Assembly: GCA_002381765.1 (NCBI GenBank)
Contig: DFXX01000019.1
Coordinates: 1 to 50,126, forward strand
Reading direction: 5' to 3'
Length of the DNA stretch: 50,126 nt
Origin: Bacteriovoracaceae bacterium UBA4097
Lineage (GTDB): Bacteria; Bdellovibrionota; Bacteriovoracia; Bacteriovoracales; Bacteriovoracaceae
Shown here: one piece after another, positions 14,236-23,024 of the stretch
Layout of the letters: every line of letters begins with the position of its first letter
Numbering within the stretch: the first letter of the stretch is position 1
Program-made: the position numbers and the translations under genes
The notes under the pieces: generated by a model
Seen by the model: the letters and a program-made list of their open reading frames with translations, nothing else
Databases searched by the model: none
Told to the model about the DNA's origin: nothing

Positions 14236-17164
14236 GCGAGGTCTGCGCCCCTTCATTCACTTCATACTCTCTTTGAATGTGACTAATCGCACTCGTAAGA
14301 AAGTAGTCATGCTTCCACTGTCTTATGGCCTGGCCTTCGATCTCGATTTGCGTGATGGCACCCAATAGATAGATACCCTTAGTTTGAAGTTCCCAATCTT
14401 TATTTAAGGGGTGAAAGCTTCTAAGGATCGGTCCATAACTCAGACCGGAAACGGCATTCACCTTAACTACTCCCTCTTGAATGGAATACTCTTGCCCAGA
14501 AGACAGACCAAGGGCCATCCCTGCACTGAAGAAGTGATTTGATTCGGTTCTATAGAAGGTATAAGTAGGATCGATGATTATTCTCTGGAAAAGGTAGTCC
14601 AGATTTTCAAAAACCTTACCTGTTTGGCGAATGACCTCAGCATGATAGATCCATTTATACTGAAAATAGGTCCCTTTAATTTCCAGACCCATGAGAGCTT
14701 GGCCATCGATCTCTCCACTCACTCCATCTTGCTCAAAACTATAAGTATCAAGAGAAGGGGCCCAGGAGAAGCTGGCCCGTGGTCTCCACTGCTTAGTCCA
14801 GACAGGTGGAGCATCTGAGATAATAATTCGCTCTAATGGAGGTTCGATAATAAAGCGACCAGTATTACTAGAAGTTTCTTGTCCTAAACTGTTTTGAGAT
14901 TTTACTCTCCAGTAAAAAAGACCATCGGCAATTTTAAGCTCTGAAGGCTTAAGCTTAAGCGTGTTTTTTTTTGTCTTTCTTTCAAGCAAGATATTTTTAA
15001 ATGATCCTGCTTGAGATATTTGGAGGATATAAAGATCGCTATCATCCGATGAAGTCCAACGAAAACTCATTTGATGCTTTTCAATTTTGGCAGCTCGAAT
15101 AGGACTTGTAAGTCTTGGCTTAGGTGGTTTTGGAATTTCTCTGGCCGTGACGTTTAGAATTGCGGGCTCACTAAAGGGGCTCTGCCTATCCCAGTAGTCG
15201 ATGATGGCGTATTGCCAGTAATAGATACCCGGTCGCACGTTTACCCACTCAAAATTCTTCGAGTTTAACTCTTTGTCCAGTACGAGATTCTTTAATTCAG
15301 GGTCCTGATATATTCTGATATGAAAAGCTTTGACCTCTTCACTTTCCGGAAGAGTGAGATTCACTACCCCTAATACCTCATCGGCGTGAGCAGGTGGAAT
15401 GATAAAATCAATAATATTCCATGAACTCTTCGATTCAATTTTCTTCCATTCGATAGGGATTTCCATATCAGGCAGCTTCTCTGGCCTAAGTGGATCGGGA
15501 GTGGGTTCTATGATGACTTTAATTGGCTCACTCGAGTGGAATGTTCCATCAGGGAGATACTGCCGACTTCTCCAATAGTAGGTTCCTACTACAGGTACTA
15601 CTACCTTGGCCGTATCGCTCTCCACTTCTCTTTTCGTAATCACGTCTCTAAAGGAAGCGTCTCGGGCCAATTCAAAGACACTGACGGAACCTTCCCTTCT
15701 TTCCCAGTTAAAATTCACCAATTGATCCGGCTTTTTAAGCTGAATCCGCTGGATACCACTTTCAATGGAATCATCAGATAGATCCAAAAGCTCAAACTGC
15801 TTCCAGTCTGTCCAATCGCTTTTTCTCTCATAGGTATCAAAACTTCTGAGTCTCCACTTATAAAGACCTTCTTTTTTTATTCTTAGATCAAATTTCTCAC
15901 CAAGGGGACTATAGATCTGTGATTGTCCATCTGGAGAGAGGATTTCGAGTTCTACCGGTAAAGGGGAGGTCCATGAGAGATCAATTCTCTCTTCTGAACT
16001 TTTATAGGTTTGATATTCAAAGCCATCTGGAGATAACTCTCTGGGAACTTCTGGTGGAGGTAGGATATTAATATTTACTTCCTGCCATTCTGACCACTGG
16101 GCCAGTGGTCTCTCTTTTTGTAGAAGACGAACACGCCAGCGCAGAAGACCTGAATCAGAAATTTCAATCGTGTGACGGCTTCCACTCACTGTCCCTGTTT
16201 CTAGAGAGTCCCTTCCCCATTCCAGCTGATAATGACTTCCAGGTTCTCCTTCCCATTGAAGTATGAGGGGAGAACTCATTTCATTTATCCCTCTTAAGAG
16301 ATTAATATTATCCTGATGTTTGGGTCTTAATACTTTGGGAGCAACTTCTTGTCTGATTTTAAAATTCTGAATCAGGGACGCTCCCATCTCACTTTCCACT
16401 CTCCAATAATAGTTGCCAGGAGAGAGCTCTTGGGAAGCCCCTTGAAGTTTTCTGGAATTATCCATGAGAGGAGAATTTGAAAGGAAGATCTGGGCCTCTT
16501 CATTGGGCTCCCAAGCGAAATTAACCAGAGCTTTAGGACTGGCCGTAAAAATCAGTTGATTTCCTTCAGGCAATGACGTTTGAAAATAAATGACCTTCGA
16601 CTTAACTTCATTTCTTTCTATTTCTAGTGCTATTTGTCGATTAATTTTTTCATCCACTCCCTCAGACTCTACTCTTACCTCTCCGGATAAGACCCCAACC
16701 TCGCCTTTATGGTCTTTAAGATTAATCTGGATTTCCGCATTCTCACCGGTAAACTGAAATTCCTTGCCATTCATCTCAAGCAGCAAGGGTTCACTGCTCC
16801 TGAGTTTTGCCTTAACCATTCCCTTTTCAAGATTGACGGATGCGAGATTACTGCGAGAAGTGATCTTAATCAGAGAGTTCTCACCAATATAAAGTTGGGC
16901 CCCTTCGACAAAAGAAATCTCAGCACTGGCCTCATGGTCAGTATAGATTAACTGATTCTCGGCAATATCATTGCCCACAAAGGCATCACGCCAATCAAGG
17001 GTAAGCGGATTTTTGGTCTTCACTACCGCGTAGGCACTAGAAAGCGTGCCCAGAGATTCACTTTGGTTTTTATATTCTTTCGGAAGAAATAGTTGATAAG
17101 AACTGACCAATAAGAGTGCTAACCCCATTAGGAGTAGCCCTCGGTCAATGCTTTTGGATCTCAT
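14201..17164 (-). CDS. FecR-domain protein with FN3-like repeats and barrel-like C-terminus
   Basis: This 987-residue envelope protein has an N-terminal membrane anchor (about 8-28), a FecR-like domain (about 45-165, ending in the repeating VEGAQLYIGENS... VNLEKGMVKAKL pattern) and roughly six FN3-like modules (about 200-790). Each module closes with a YYWR/LRWR/YKWR signature. The C-terminal 160 residues are alternating strands ending in Phe, like an outer-membrane barrel. One chain could thus span from inner membrane to outer membrane, or the anchor is a signal. The ATG at 17164 is preferred to an upstream TTG; TACACT lies seven bases before it. It is convergent with the Gly-rich gene. Confidence 0.75.
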   Translation of the reverse strand: MRSKSIDRGLLLMGLALLLVSSYQLFLPKEYKNQSESLGTLSSAYAVVKTKNPLTLDWRDAFVGNDIAENQLIYTDHEASAEISFVEGAQLYIGENSLIKITSRSNLASVNLEKGMVKAKLRSSEPLLLEMNGKEFQFTGENAEIQINLKDHKGEVGVLSGEVRVESEGVDEKINRQIALEIERNEVKSKVIYFQTSLPEGNQLIFTASPKALVNFAWEPNEEAQIFLSNSPLMDNSRKLQGASQELSPGNYYWRVESEMGASLIQNFKIRQEVAPKVLRPKHQDNINLLRGINEMSSPLILQWEGEPGSHYQLEWGRDSLETGTVSGSRHTIEISDSGLLRWRVRLLQKERPLAQWSEWQEVNINILPPPEVPRELSPDGFEYQTYKSSEERIDLSWTSPLPVELEILSPDGQSQIYSPLGEKFDLRIKKEGLYKWRLRSFDTYERKSDWTDWKQFELLDLSDDSIESGIQRIQLKKPDQLVNFNWERREGSVSVFELARDASFRDVITKREVESDTAKVVVPVVGTYYWRSRQYLPDGTFHSSEPIKVIIEPTPDPLRPEKLPDMEIPIEWKKIESKSSWNIIDFIIPPAHADEVLGVVNLTLPESEEVKAFHIRIYQDPELKNLVLDKELNSKNFEWVNVRPGIYYWQYAIIDYWDRQSPFSEPAILNVTAREIPKPPKPRLTSPIRAAKIEKHQMSFRWTSSDDSDLYILQISQAGSFKNILLERKTKKNTLKLKPSELKIADGLFYWRVKSQNSLGQETSSNTGRFIIEPPLERIIISDAPPVWTKQWRPRASFSWAPSLDTYSFEQDGVSGEIDGQALMGLEIKGTYFQYKWIYHAEVIRQTGKVFENLDYLFQRIIIDPTYTFYRTESNHFFSAGMALGLSSGQEYSIQEGVVKVNAVSGLSYGPILRSFHPLNKDWELQTKGIYLLGAITQIEIEGQAIRQWKHDYFLTSAISHIQREYEVNEGAQTSLKISFGIGKEF

Positions 17165-17171
17165 GATTATC

Positions 17172-17177
17172 AGTGTA
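17172..17177 (-). promoter_or_regulatory. Candidate -10 element of the FecR-domain gene
   Basis: TACACT on the minus strand lies seven bases before the ATG at 17164 with no ribosome binding site between. The -35 region is not recognisable. Confidence 0.3.
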
Positions 17178-17229
17178 ACAGACAGCAACTAGGTAAAAAG
17201 GGTAGGCTTAAATTACCCTCAAGGTTGGT

Positions 17230-17235
17230 TATAAT
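17230..17235 (+). promoter_or_regulatory. Consensus -10 element of the signalling operon, leaderless geometry
   Basis: A perfect TATAAT ends six bases before the ATG at 17242, leaving AGAAGT and no Shine-Dalgarno. Transcription would begin at the start codon. The -35 region is poor. Confidence 0.55.
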
Positions 17236-17241
17236 AGAAGT

Positions 17242-18831
17242 ATGGATAATCCACTTTTAAAGTTATCACCTCCGCGGCCGGTGCGCTTTCCCTTGAAGCT
17301 AAAGCTTTTGAGCTTAATGATTATTCTTATTGCAAGTTCGCTTACTGTTTTTGTCGGAATAGCTTTAAAAATCTTCAAGGAAGATAAAAGTGCTTATATC
17401 TTCGAGACCCTTCTCAATAAAGCTTCTTCCGAACAAATCATTCTGACTCAGAAACTTCGCTCTTCTTTTCCTGATGCCGAGAGCTTTGTCATTAAAGGTG
17501 ACACCATTCTCTATGGTCGCTTTGATCCTTCGTCCATCTTAGAGCATGAATTGGGTGAAGATTCCAGCTTCTCGCAAGCAATTATCATTCCTCATCAAGA
17601 TGATTTCTACCGCTGGAAGGCCGGTAAGACTCAAAAAATCGCCCCAGAAGAGAAGACCCTTTTCGCCAAGATCTTTGAGAGCTCCATTAACCAGGGAGTA
17701 AAGGAAATTGAAGTCAACAATGAAAAGTCCTTATATGCCTACTCATATAATCCGAGTCTTCATTTTATTTTTGTAACCACCATACCCATAGATGCAGCCT
17801 TTGCGGTGACTAAGTATCTTATTAATCGTTCTCTGTATTACGGTCTCTTTATCCTAGGAGCCGCCATGTTCCTGTCGGTTCTCCTGGCTCGTCCACTAAC
17901 GGCTCAGCTGGAGCTTCTCTTTGGAATGACTCAGGAGATTGCTAAGGGAAACTTTGATAAAAGAGTCCGAGTCAAAGGACATGATGAAGTAGGAGCTCTA
18001 AGTGATTCAGTCAATATTATGGCCGATAAAATCGTCCTTTATATGGATGAAATGAAGGAGAAGGCAAGACTTGAAAATGAAGTTGCGGTAGCGCAACTCG
18101 TTCAATCCTCATTTTTTCCTAAGGCCCTTACAGAAGAAGAAAGCTTTAAGATATTTGGCCATTTTGAACCAGCTTCCGAATGTGGAGGCGATTGGTGGGG
18201 AATGTCTAGCCATGGTGAATGGAGAATATTTTTTATTGCCGATGCCACTGGCCATGGAGTTCCTGCTGCCCTTCTCACCGCAACTATCAACTGTTGCAAA
18301 TCAAGTATCTCATTTATGCTTGAGTCCAAACCAGATCTGGCCTCCCGTCCTGAAGAGATTCTTCGCTATATGAATCAGGCCGTGCATGCGGCTGGTAAGG
18401 AGATACAAGTGACATGTTTTGTTGCCAGTTTCAATACCAAGACCCGGGAGTTTATCTATTCCAATGCTTCCCATACTCCTCCGCTACTTTTTAATAATAA
18501 AGAGGAGCCTCTGGACAAGAGCCATTTTCAACCACTTATCGAGACCAATGGACCTCGTTTGGGACAGTCCCCTGACTCAACATTTAATTTCCATAAGGTA
18601 ACACTCCAGAAGCATGATACAATTTTCTTCTACACAGATGGCGTAACAGAGGCGGAAGATCCTAGCGGATCGAGATGGGGTGAGCGACGTCTGATTAAAT
18701 CATTAATCCAGAACGGAATTGGATCACCTCAAGAAATTATTAATGGCATGCTAGCAGATTTGAAGTCGTTTATGTCAGACAGACCAAAAAGCGATGACTT
18801 AACGGCAGTAGCGTTTAAGGTAAATTCATGA
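17242..18831 (+). CDS. Membrane SpoIIE/RsbU-type serine phosphatase with HAMP domain
   Basis: The 529 residues have one N-terminal membrane helix (about 20-45), an extracytoplasmic sensor region (about 46-195), a second helix (about 198-218), a HAMP linker (to about 270) and a PP2C-like SpoIIE phosphatase domain (about 280-527). Metal and catalytic acids are visible: GGDWW (Asp317), DATGHG (Asp334), YTDGVTEAED and SDDLTA (Asp518/519). It likely dephosphorylates the STAS protein encoded two genes downstream in response to an envelope signal. It overlaps the kinase-like gene by four bases. A TATAAT six bases before the ATG makes it the leaderless first gene of a five-gene operon. Confidence 0.9.
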   Translation: MDNPLLKLSPPRPVRFPLKLKLLSLMIILIASSLTVFVGIALKIFKEDKSAYIFETLLNKASSEQIILTQKLRSSFPDAESFVIKGDTILYGRFDPSSILEHELGEDSSFSQAIIIPHQDDFYRWKAGKTQKIAPEEKTLFAKIFESSINQGVKEIEVNNEKSLYAYSYNPSLHFIFVTTIPIDAAFAVTKYLINRSLYYGLFILGAAMFLSVLLARPLTAQLELLFGMTQEIAKGNFDKRVRVKGHDEVGALSDSVNIMADKIVLYMDEMKEKARLENEVAVAQLVQSSFFPKALTEEESFKIFGHFEPASECGGDWWGMSSHGEWRIFFIADATGHGVPAALLTATINCCKSSISFMLESKPDLASRPEEILRYMNQAVHAAGKEIQVTCFVASFNTKTREFIYSNASHTPPLLFNNKEEPLDKSHFQPLIETNGPRLGQSPDSTFNFHKVTLQKHDTIFFYTDGVTEAEDPSGSRWGERRLIKSLIQNGIGSPQEIINGMLADLKSFMSDRPKSDDLTAVAFKVNS

Positions 18832-19757
18832 ATACTCATATCGCAATTTTTACTAAACAAGATGAAATCTTCTCAAGATTAAATGAAACTCTGAAGGATA
18901 CCAATTTCATTTTGCACCATAACCCTATCTTCAAAGATATCCAAACCGACAGCATGGTCATAACTGATCTGGAATCATTTAAAGAAAAGAAGAAAGACCT
19001 CAATAAAGTCGACAAGAAATTACTCTTTGTTCTTTCAGGAGATAGCGATGAAAATAACATGCTCTTAATTGAAAGGTATGAACTTCATCATCTGGTGGGT
19101 CTAAACGATCAAACCTATTGCATTGAGCTTTTGGAAAATTTAAATAAAGTCTTTAATCGAAAAATATGGGGATTAAAAAATTATATGGGATCGGAGACAG
19201 AATTAAAGACGATCTCTTTATCTGATTCCAAGCATACCAATGAGATGATTCATGAAGCCTTAGTTCATTTTGACTTCAAAGATTATTTCTCCTCCCCTAT
19301 TGAGTATATTCAAGTGATGGCCAATGAGCTTATCTCTAATTCTCTTTATAAAGGCCCTAATCGCAGAAGACAGGAGCAGGGACTTGATAGCGTAGACAGA
19401 AGAGATCCGGTTTTCCTGAAAGGATCGGAACTGGTTCAAGTAAAACTTGCCATGAATGATAATGGTGTCGCACTTTCAGTGCAAGACTCATTTGGTGGAC
19501 TGAATTATCAGACACTCATAAATAGCTTAAAGCGAAGCTTTGAAGAAAAAACAGTTATGGAAAAGAAGGACGGTGCAGGTTTAGGCCTATACCTCACTTA
19601 CCTTCATAGCAATCAATTCATCATCAATTATCGAGAGAACTTCAGAACAGAGGTTATTTGTATTATTGAGAAGAATAAAAGATATAAAAATTATAAACAG
19701 CGAATTAGGTCATTCCATTTTTTTCAAGAGGTTCCAGGTGAAAAGATTAACGATTAA
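18828..19757 (+). CDS. RsbW-like HATPase protein with N-terminal pseudo-receiver
   Basis: The 309-residue protein ends in a GHKL ATPase domain (about 135-290): the N-box ANELISNSL (around residue 165), QDSFGG as G1 and DGAGLGLYL (from about 248) as G2. The first 115 residues have the size and strand rhythm of a receiver but no acidic pocket that I can align, so it looks like a pseudo-receiver. No H-box is present, which fits an anti-sigma/serine-kinase type rather than a histidine kinase. It probably phosphorylates or sequesters the STAS protein made from the next gene, which overlaps it by 20 bases. Its basic C-terminal tail extends beyond the ATPase fold. Confidence 0.75.
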   Translation: MNTHIAIFTKQDEIFSRLNETLKDTNFILHHNPIFKDIQTDSMVITDLESFKEKKKDLNKVDKKLLFVLSGDSDENNMLLIERYELHHLVGLNDQTYCIELLENLNKVFNRKIWGLKNYMGSETELKTISLSDSKHTNEMIHEALVHFDFKDYFSSPIEYIQVMANELISNSLYKGPNRRRQEQGLDSVDRRDPVFLKGSELVQVKLAMNDNGVALSVQDSFGGLNYQTLINSLKRSFEEKTVMEKKDGAGLGLYLTYLHSNQFIINYRENFRTEVICIIEKNKRYKNYKQRIRSFHFFQEVPGEKIND

Positions 19758-20208
19758 TAAGCAAATTCTTCAGAATGAGCTCAAAGTGGAACTCATAGGT
19801 GCCATTGATGAGGACTCTGACTTTAAAGAACTTCTGGGACTTGAACAAAAAACGATAACTTTCGACTTCCATCAAGTCAGCATGATTAATTCCTGTGGAA
19901 TCAGAGAGTGGATCAAATTTCTTGAGCAGATTCCAGAGAGCAGCATCGTAATTTATAATAATTGCCCGCAAATTATCATTGAACAGATCAATATGGTTCA
20001 CGGTTTTTTCCGTAAAGGAGCGGTTATTAATTCTTTTTATGCTCCATACTTCTGCGAAAAATGTGAGAAAGAATCAAAGATTCACCTCAAAGCTGAACAA
20101 GTCAAAGATAAGAAAGCGCCCAAAGTGGAATGCCCCAACTGTGGAGCACCTGATATGGATTTTGATGCTATTGAAGCTCAATACTTTAATTTCTTAGGCA
20201 ATAAATGA
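19738..20208 (+). CDS. STAS-domain (anti-sigma-factor antagonist-like) protein with C-terminal zinc ribbon
   Basis: Residues 1-105 fit a STAS domain. GAIDEDSDF places Asp24 at the SpoIIAA Asp23 position, and MINSCGIREW places Ser52 at the phosphorylated Ser58 position, with Asn and Cys replacing the usual neighbours of that Ser. Residues 113-150 hold CEKC and CPNC, a four-cysteine zinc-ribbon pattern not normally found in STAS antagonists. I choose the GTG at 19738, six bases after AAGAGG, rather than an upstream ATG that would overlap the ATPase gene by 92 bases. It is 156 residues. Its end overlaps the next gene by four bases. It is the likely switch between phosphatase and kinase. Confidence 0.75.
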   Translation: MKRLTINKQILQNELKVELIGAIDEDSDFKELLGLEQKTITFDFHQVSMINSCGIREWIKFLEQIPESSIVIYNNCPQIIIEQINMVHGFFRKGAVINSFYAPYFCEKCEKESKIHLKAEQVKDKKAPKVECPNCGAPDMDFDAIEAQYFNFLGNK

Positions 20209-21737
20209 ACCCGATGTCAGTCTTTGATCAAATTTTCGATTCTGCCGTTGGCATAAATGAACAAGGCGAAATTGTTTATTTTAACAATCAAGCGAGCATT
20301 TTCTTTAAGCTTCCCCCTCGCCTTTTAAAACAGAAAAAAAATCTCCCTGAGATAGTGGCCACGCGCGACTTTCATCTTGCTGACTGGATAAGTAAAGCAC
20401 TGGAAGGCCAAGACGTACAGATCTCTCCGGAGCTACATCTGCACCTCGTGCATGAAATGGATTATGAATATTCTGTTATCCTGAAGTTTATTCCTCTAAA
20501 AATGAATGAAAAGTGCTTCTTTATGGTTCTTTTTCAGGATAAGACCGTAGAAAGAAATCTTCATTTGAAATACAGAGAACAAGTCGAAGAACTGAAGCGA
20601 ACTCATAACCAGATCTTGCAAGCTGACAAACTGACGACTCTTGGAGAATTAACCGCCAATATCTCCCACGAGATTAATAATCCTTTGACCATTGCTGCCG
20701 GTCATACTGAGCTTATACAGGATTATTTGAAATCAAAAACCCCCGAAACAAAGATCGAAAAAATTAGGGAAGCCAATCATATTGTGTTTGAATCTCTCGA
20801 AAGAGTGAATCAAATCATCAAGAATATGAAAGATTTCCTTCATCAGAATGAAGATAAAAAAGAATATTGCGATCTGGAAGAAGTTCTAGACGCGGCCGCG
20901 GAATGGGTTTCACCTGTCGCAAAGAAGGCCAATATTTCGATTACCCGCGAATTCAATGGACAAAAGATCGCGGCACTCGCAAACAGAATTAAACTCGAGC
21001 AAGTTATCATCAATCTCATTAAGAACTCGGTAGACGCTCTAAAAGATGCAAATCAAACCGATGGCAAGATAGAAATCAAGGTTTCTAAATCCGATAGTGA
21101 GCAACAAACGATTATAGATATTATCGACAATGGACCTGGCCTTAGTGAAGAGATTAAAAAGAATCTCTTTAAGCCATTTATGACAACTAAAGACGCGGGC
21201 CGAGGTACTGGCCTGGGTCTATCCATCTGTGCTCAAATAGTTGAGACTCATCAAGGAAAACTCGATCATGTTGAAAGCCAAGTGGGTTGTCACTTCCGCT
21301 TAAAGCTGCCTCTCATTGAAATATACAGCTACACCAGGAATGATAAGTTTCTCTCTGGAGCAGTAAAGCAAAAAAGAATTCTTGTTTTGGATAACGAAGT
21401 TCAAATTCTTAATATCTTGAATGCTTATATCCAAGATGAAGACCTCGTCTTCATTGGATCATCGGATCCAATGGATGCACTGGAGTTTTTAACTAAAGCC
21501 GAAATCGATCTCATCATTACCGATTTCTCTATGCCTACGATGAATGGTAGAGAGTTCGCACAGAAGGCCAGGGAATTTGGCTTCGATGGTCCAATTCTCT
21601 ATATGACCAGTGCTAAGTTTATTGAGCAGTACAATAAAGACAAGCAAGATCTCGAGATCGAAGGAATTATCATCAAGCCCTTCAATCGAGAGGACGTTAT
21701 CAAAACTATTCAGTCCTCTCTTAAAGGAGGCGAATAG
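20205..21737 (+). CDS. Hybrid histidine kinase with C-terminal receiver
   Basis: A soluble 510-residue kinase: PAS-like N-terminal domain (about 1-110), short coil, HisKA with ANISHEINNPL (His155), HATPase with LIKNSVDAL, DNGPGL and GRGTGLGLSI (about 255-375), then a receiver (about 390-508) with ILVLDNE, phospho-acceptor Asp440 in ITDFSMP, MTSAK and the conserved Lys in IIKPF. There is no membrane helix, so the signal is cytosolic. It overlaps the STAS gene by four bases and is followed two bases later by a stand-alone receiver. This suggests a His-Asp relay tied to the Ser partner switch of the same operon. Confidence 0.92.
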   Translation: MNPMSVFDQIFDSAVGINEQGEIVYFNNQASIFFKLPPRLLKQKKNLPEIVATRDFHLADWISKALEGQDVQISPELHLHLVHEMDYEYSVILKFIPLKMNEKCFFMVLFQDKTVERNLHLKYREQVEELKRTHNQILQADKLTTLGELTANISHEINNPLTIAAGHTELIQDYLKSKTPETKIEKIREANHIVFESLERVNQIIKNMKDFLHQNEDKKEYCDLEEVLDAAAEWVSPVAKKANISITREFNGQKIAALANRIKLEQVIINLIKNSVDALKDANQTDGKIEIKVSKSDSEQQTIIDIIDNGPGLSEEIKKNLFKPFMTTKDAGRGTGLGLSICAQIVETHQGKLDHVESQVGCHFRLKLPLIEIYSYTRNDKFLSGAVKQKRILVLDNEVQILNILNAYIQDEDLVFIGSSDPMDALEFLTKAEIDLIITDFSMPTMNGREFAQKAREFGFDGPILYMTSAKFIEQYNKDKQDLEIEGIIIKPFNREDVIKTIQSSLKGGE

Positions 21738-21739
21738 TT

Positions 21740-22150
21740 ATGAGCCTTCAGAAGAAAGTCGAGGACATGAGTGTTCTTGTGGTGGATGATGAAGAGAAAA
21801 TCGGAGAACTGATCAAAGTCTTTCTTGAATCGGCATTTCCTTTCAGATCTATTGTTCTCGCCCCTAATGCCTTACAGGCGACGCAAAAATCTCTGAATCA
21901 GGAGTTTGATCTTTTAATCGTGGATCATGTGATGCCTGGAAAGGTAGGAATTGAATTTATCGATCAGATCAGAAACAATGTCAGATTCAGCAAAGTGAAA
22001 ATCATTCTGATTTCTGGCTATCTTCAACAGGAAGACGTGCTTCAGGCAATAAAATTAGGCATTAAGCACATTGTGGTTAAGCCCTTTAGTCGACAGCAAT
22101 TAGTAAGTCAGGTGGCAGATATTATGAACATCAAGGTCTACGAGTACTAG
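21740..22150 (+). CDS. Single-domain response regulator
   Basis: The 136 residues are just a receiver domain: acidic pair Asp16-Asp17 in VVDDEEK, phospho-acceptor Asp62 in IVDHVMPGK, Ser in LISGY and Lys in VVKPFS. There is no output domain, so it acts by protein contact, plausibly with the hybrid kinase or as a phosphate shuttle between kinase and another partner. The ATG follows the kinase stop by two bases, and AAAGGAGG lies just upstream within the kinase end. Its stop overlaps the convergent nqrM gene end by four bases. Confidence 0.92.
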   Translation: MSLQKKVEDMSVLVVDDEEKIGELIKVFLESAFPFRSIVLAPNALQATQKSLNQEFDLLIVDHVMPGKVGIEFIDQIRNNVRFSKVKIILISGYLQQEDVLQAIKLGIKHIVVKPFSRQQLVSQVADIMNIKVYEY

Positions 22151-22347
22151 TGGCATTCAGCCGTTTCGCAATCATTCTTCTTTTTATCAACGCACTCATC
22201 TTTCATGTCACAGACATCACAACTTCCCATAAGGCTGGCGATTCCACCGCAAGACCCCTGAATTGGCCTGCGCTTAAAGATAACTCCCACTGACATGGCC
22301 AGCACCACGCCCAGAAAAACTCCGAGAGTAAGAATGACAATTTCCAT
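22147..22347 (-). CDS. nqrM: NqrM, Na+-NQR maturation factor
   Basis: A 66-residue single-span membrane protein: hydrophobic N-terminus, then IFKRRPIQGSCGGIASLMGSCDVCDMKDEC. The RPIxGSCGG motif followed by paired cysteines is typical of NqrM, which is required to deliver iron to the NqrD/NqrE centre. The C-terminus is Lys/Cys rich. The ATG at 22347 is chosen over an upstream GTG because GAGG sits six bases before it. It lies about 1.7 kb from the nqr operon, on the same strand but separated by lysE and apbE. Confidence 0.85.
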   Translation of the reverse strand: MEIVILTLGVFLGVVLAMSVGVIFKRRPIQGSCGGIASLMGSCDVCDMKDECVDKKKNDCETAECH

Positions 22348-22385
22348 TGGAGACCTCACTAGTAAATCACGTTTTGCGCTGCTAA

Positions 22386-22391
22386 TATAAT
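22386..22391 (+). promoter_or_regulatory. Candidate -10 element of the LysE-type gene
   Basis: TATAAT is followed after nine bases by the ATG at 22401, implying a leader of only two or three bases and no Shine-Dalgarno. No good -35 element is seen. Confidence 0.4.
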
Positions 22392-22400
22392 ACCCCTGAG

Positions 22401-23024
22401 ATGGATATAAAACTAATATTTGGGGTCACAACCCTGCATTTTTTGGCCCTTATTTCCCCCGGACCTGACTTCGTCCTGGCGCTCAGAAATTCCTTACAGT
22501 TTGGCCGTCAAATGGGTATGGCCACTGCTCTGGGCTTTGGACTAGGTATTGCCATACATGTGAGCTATAGCATTGCAGGCATCGCTCTCCTGCTCAAAGA
22601 ATTTCCAGGGGTTTACAATCTTATCCGATACGCAGGTGCTTTATATCTTATATGGTTAGGAATTTCCGCTCTCTGGAATACCATTCGTTTTCCTAAGAAA
22701 AAAGATACGCTTACTTTTGAATTAAGGGCAACTCAAGGATTTGCTAAATGCTTCACTCAAGGTTTTTTAACTAATCTCTTGAACCCCAAGGCGACCCTCT
22801 TTATCTTAGGTATCTTCACCTCGATTATCCCCTCAGAAACCTCACTTACGACATTGCTTGGAGCAGGCATCAATATGGTAGTTCTTACCATTCTCTGGTT
22901 TTGCCTGGTTTCCTGGCTTTTTAGCTCAAAAAATATCCGGCTCCTCTACTCCAAGCTTGAGAATGTCCTAAATCTGATTTTTGCTTTCTTTTTTATTACA
23001 ATTGGAACGTGGCTTTTCTTCTAG
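22401..23024 (+). CDS. LysE/RhtB-family amino-acid exporter
   Basis: A 207-residue inner-membrane protein with about six hydrophobic segments. The N-terminal signature LALISPGPDFVLALRNSLQF and the following GxGxGIxxH region are typical of the LysE/RhtB superfamily, which exports basic or small neutral amino acids; the substrate cannot be told. The central FLTNLLNPKATLF loop is also characteristic. It stands alone between nqrM and apbE, opposite in direction to both, and its end overlaps apbE by four bases. A TATAAT nine bases before the ATG suggests an almost leaderless mRNA. Confidence 0.88.
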   Translation: MDIKLIFGVTTLHFLALISPGPDFVLALRNSLQFGRQMGMATALGFGLGIAIHVSYSIAGIALLLKEFPGVYNLIRYAGALYLIWLGISALWNTIRFPKKKDTLTFELRATQGFAKCFTQGFLTNLLNPKATLFILGIFTSIIPSETSLTTLLGAGINMVVLTILWFCLVSWLFSSKNIRLLYSKLENVLNLIFAFFFITIGTWLFF

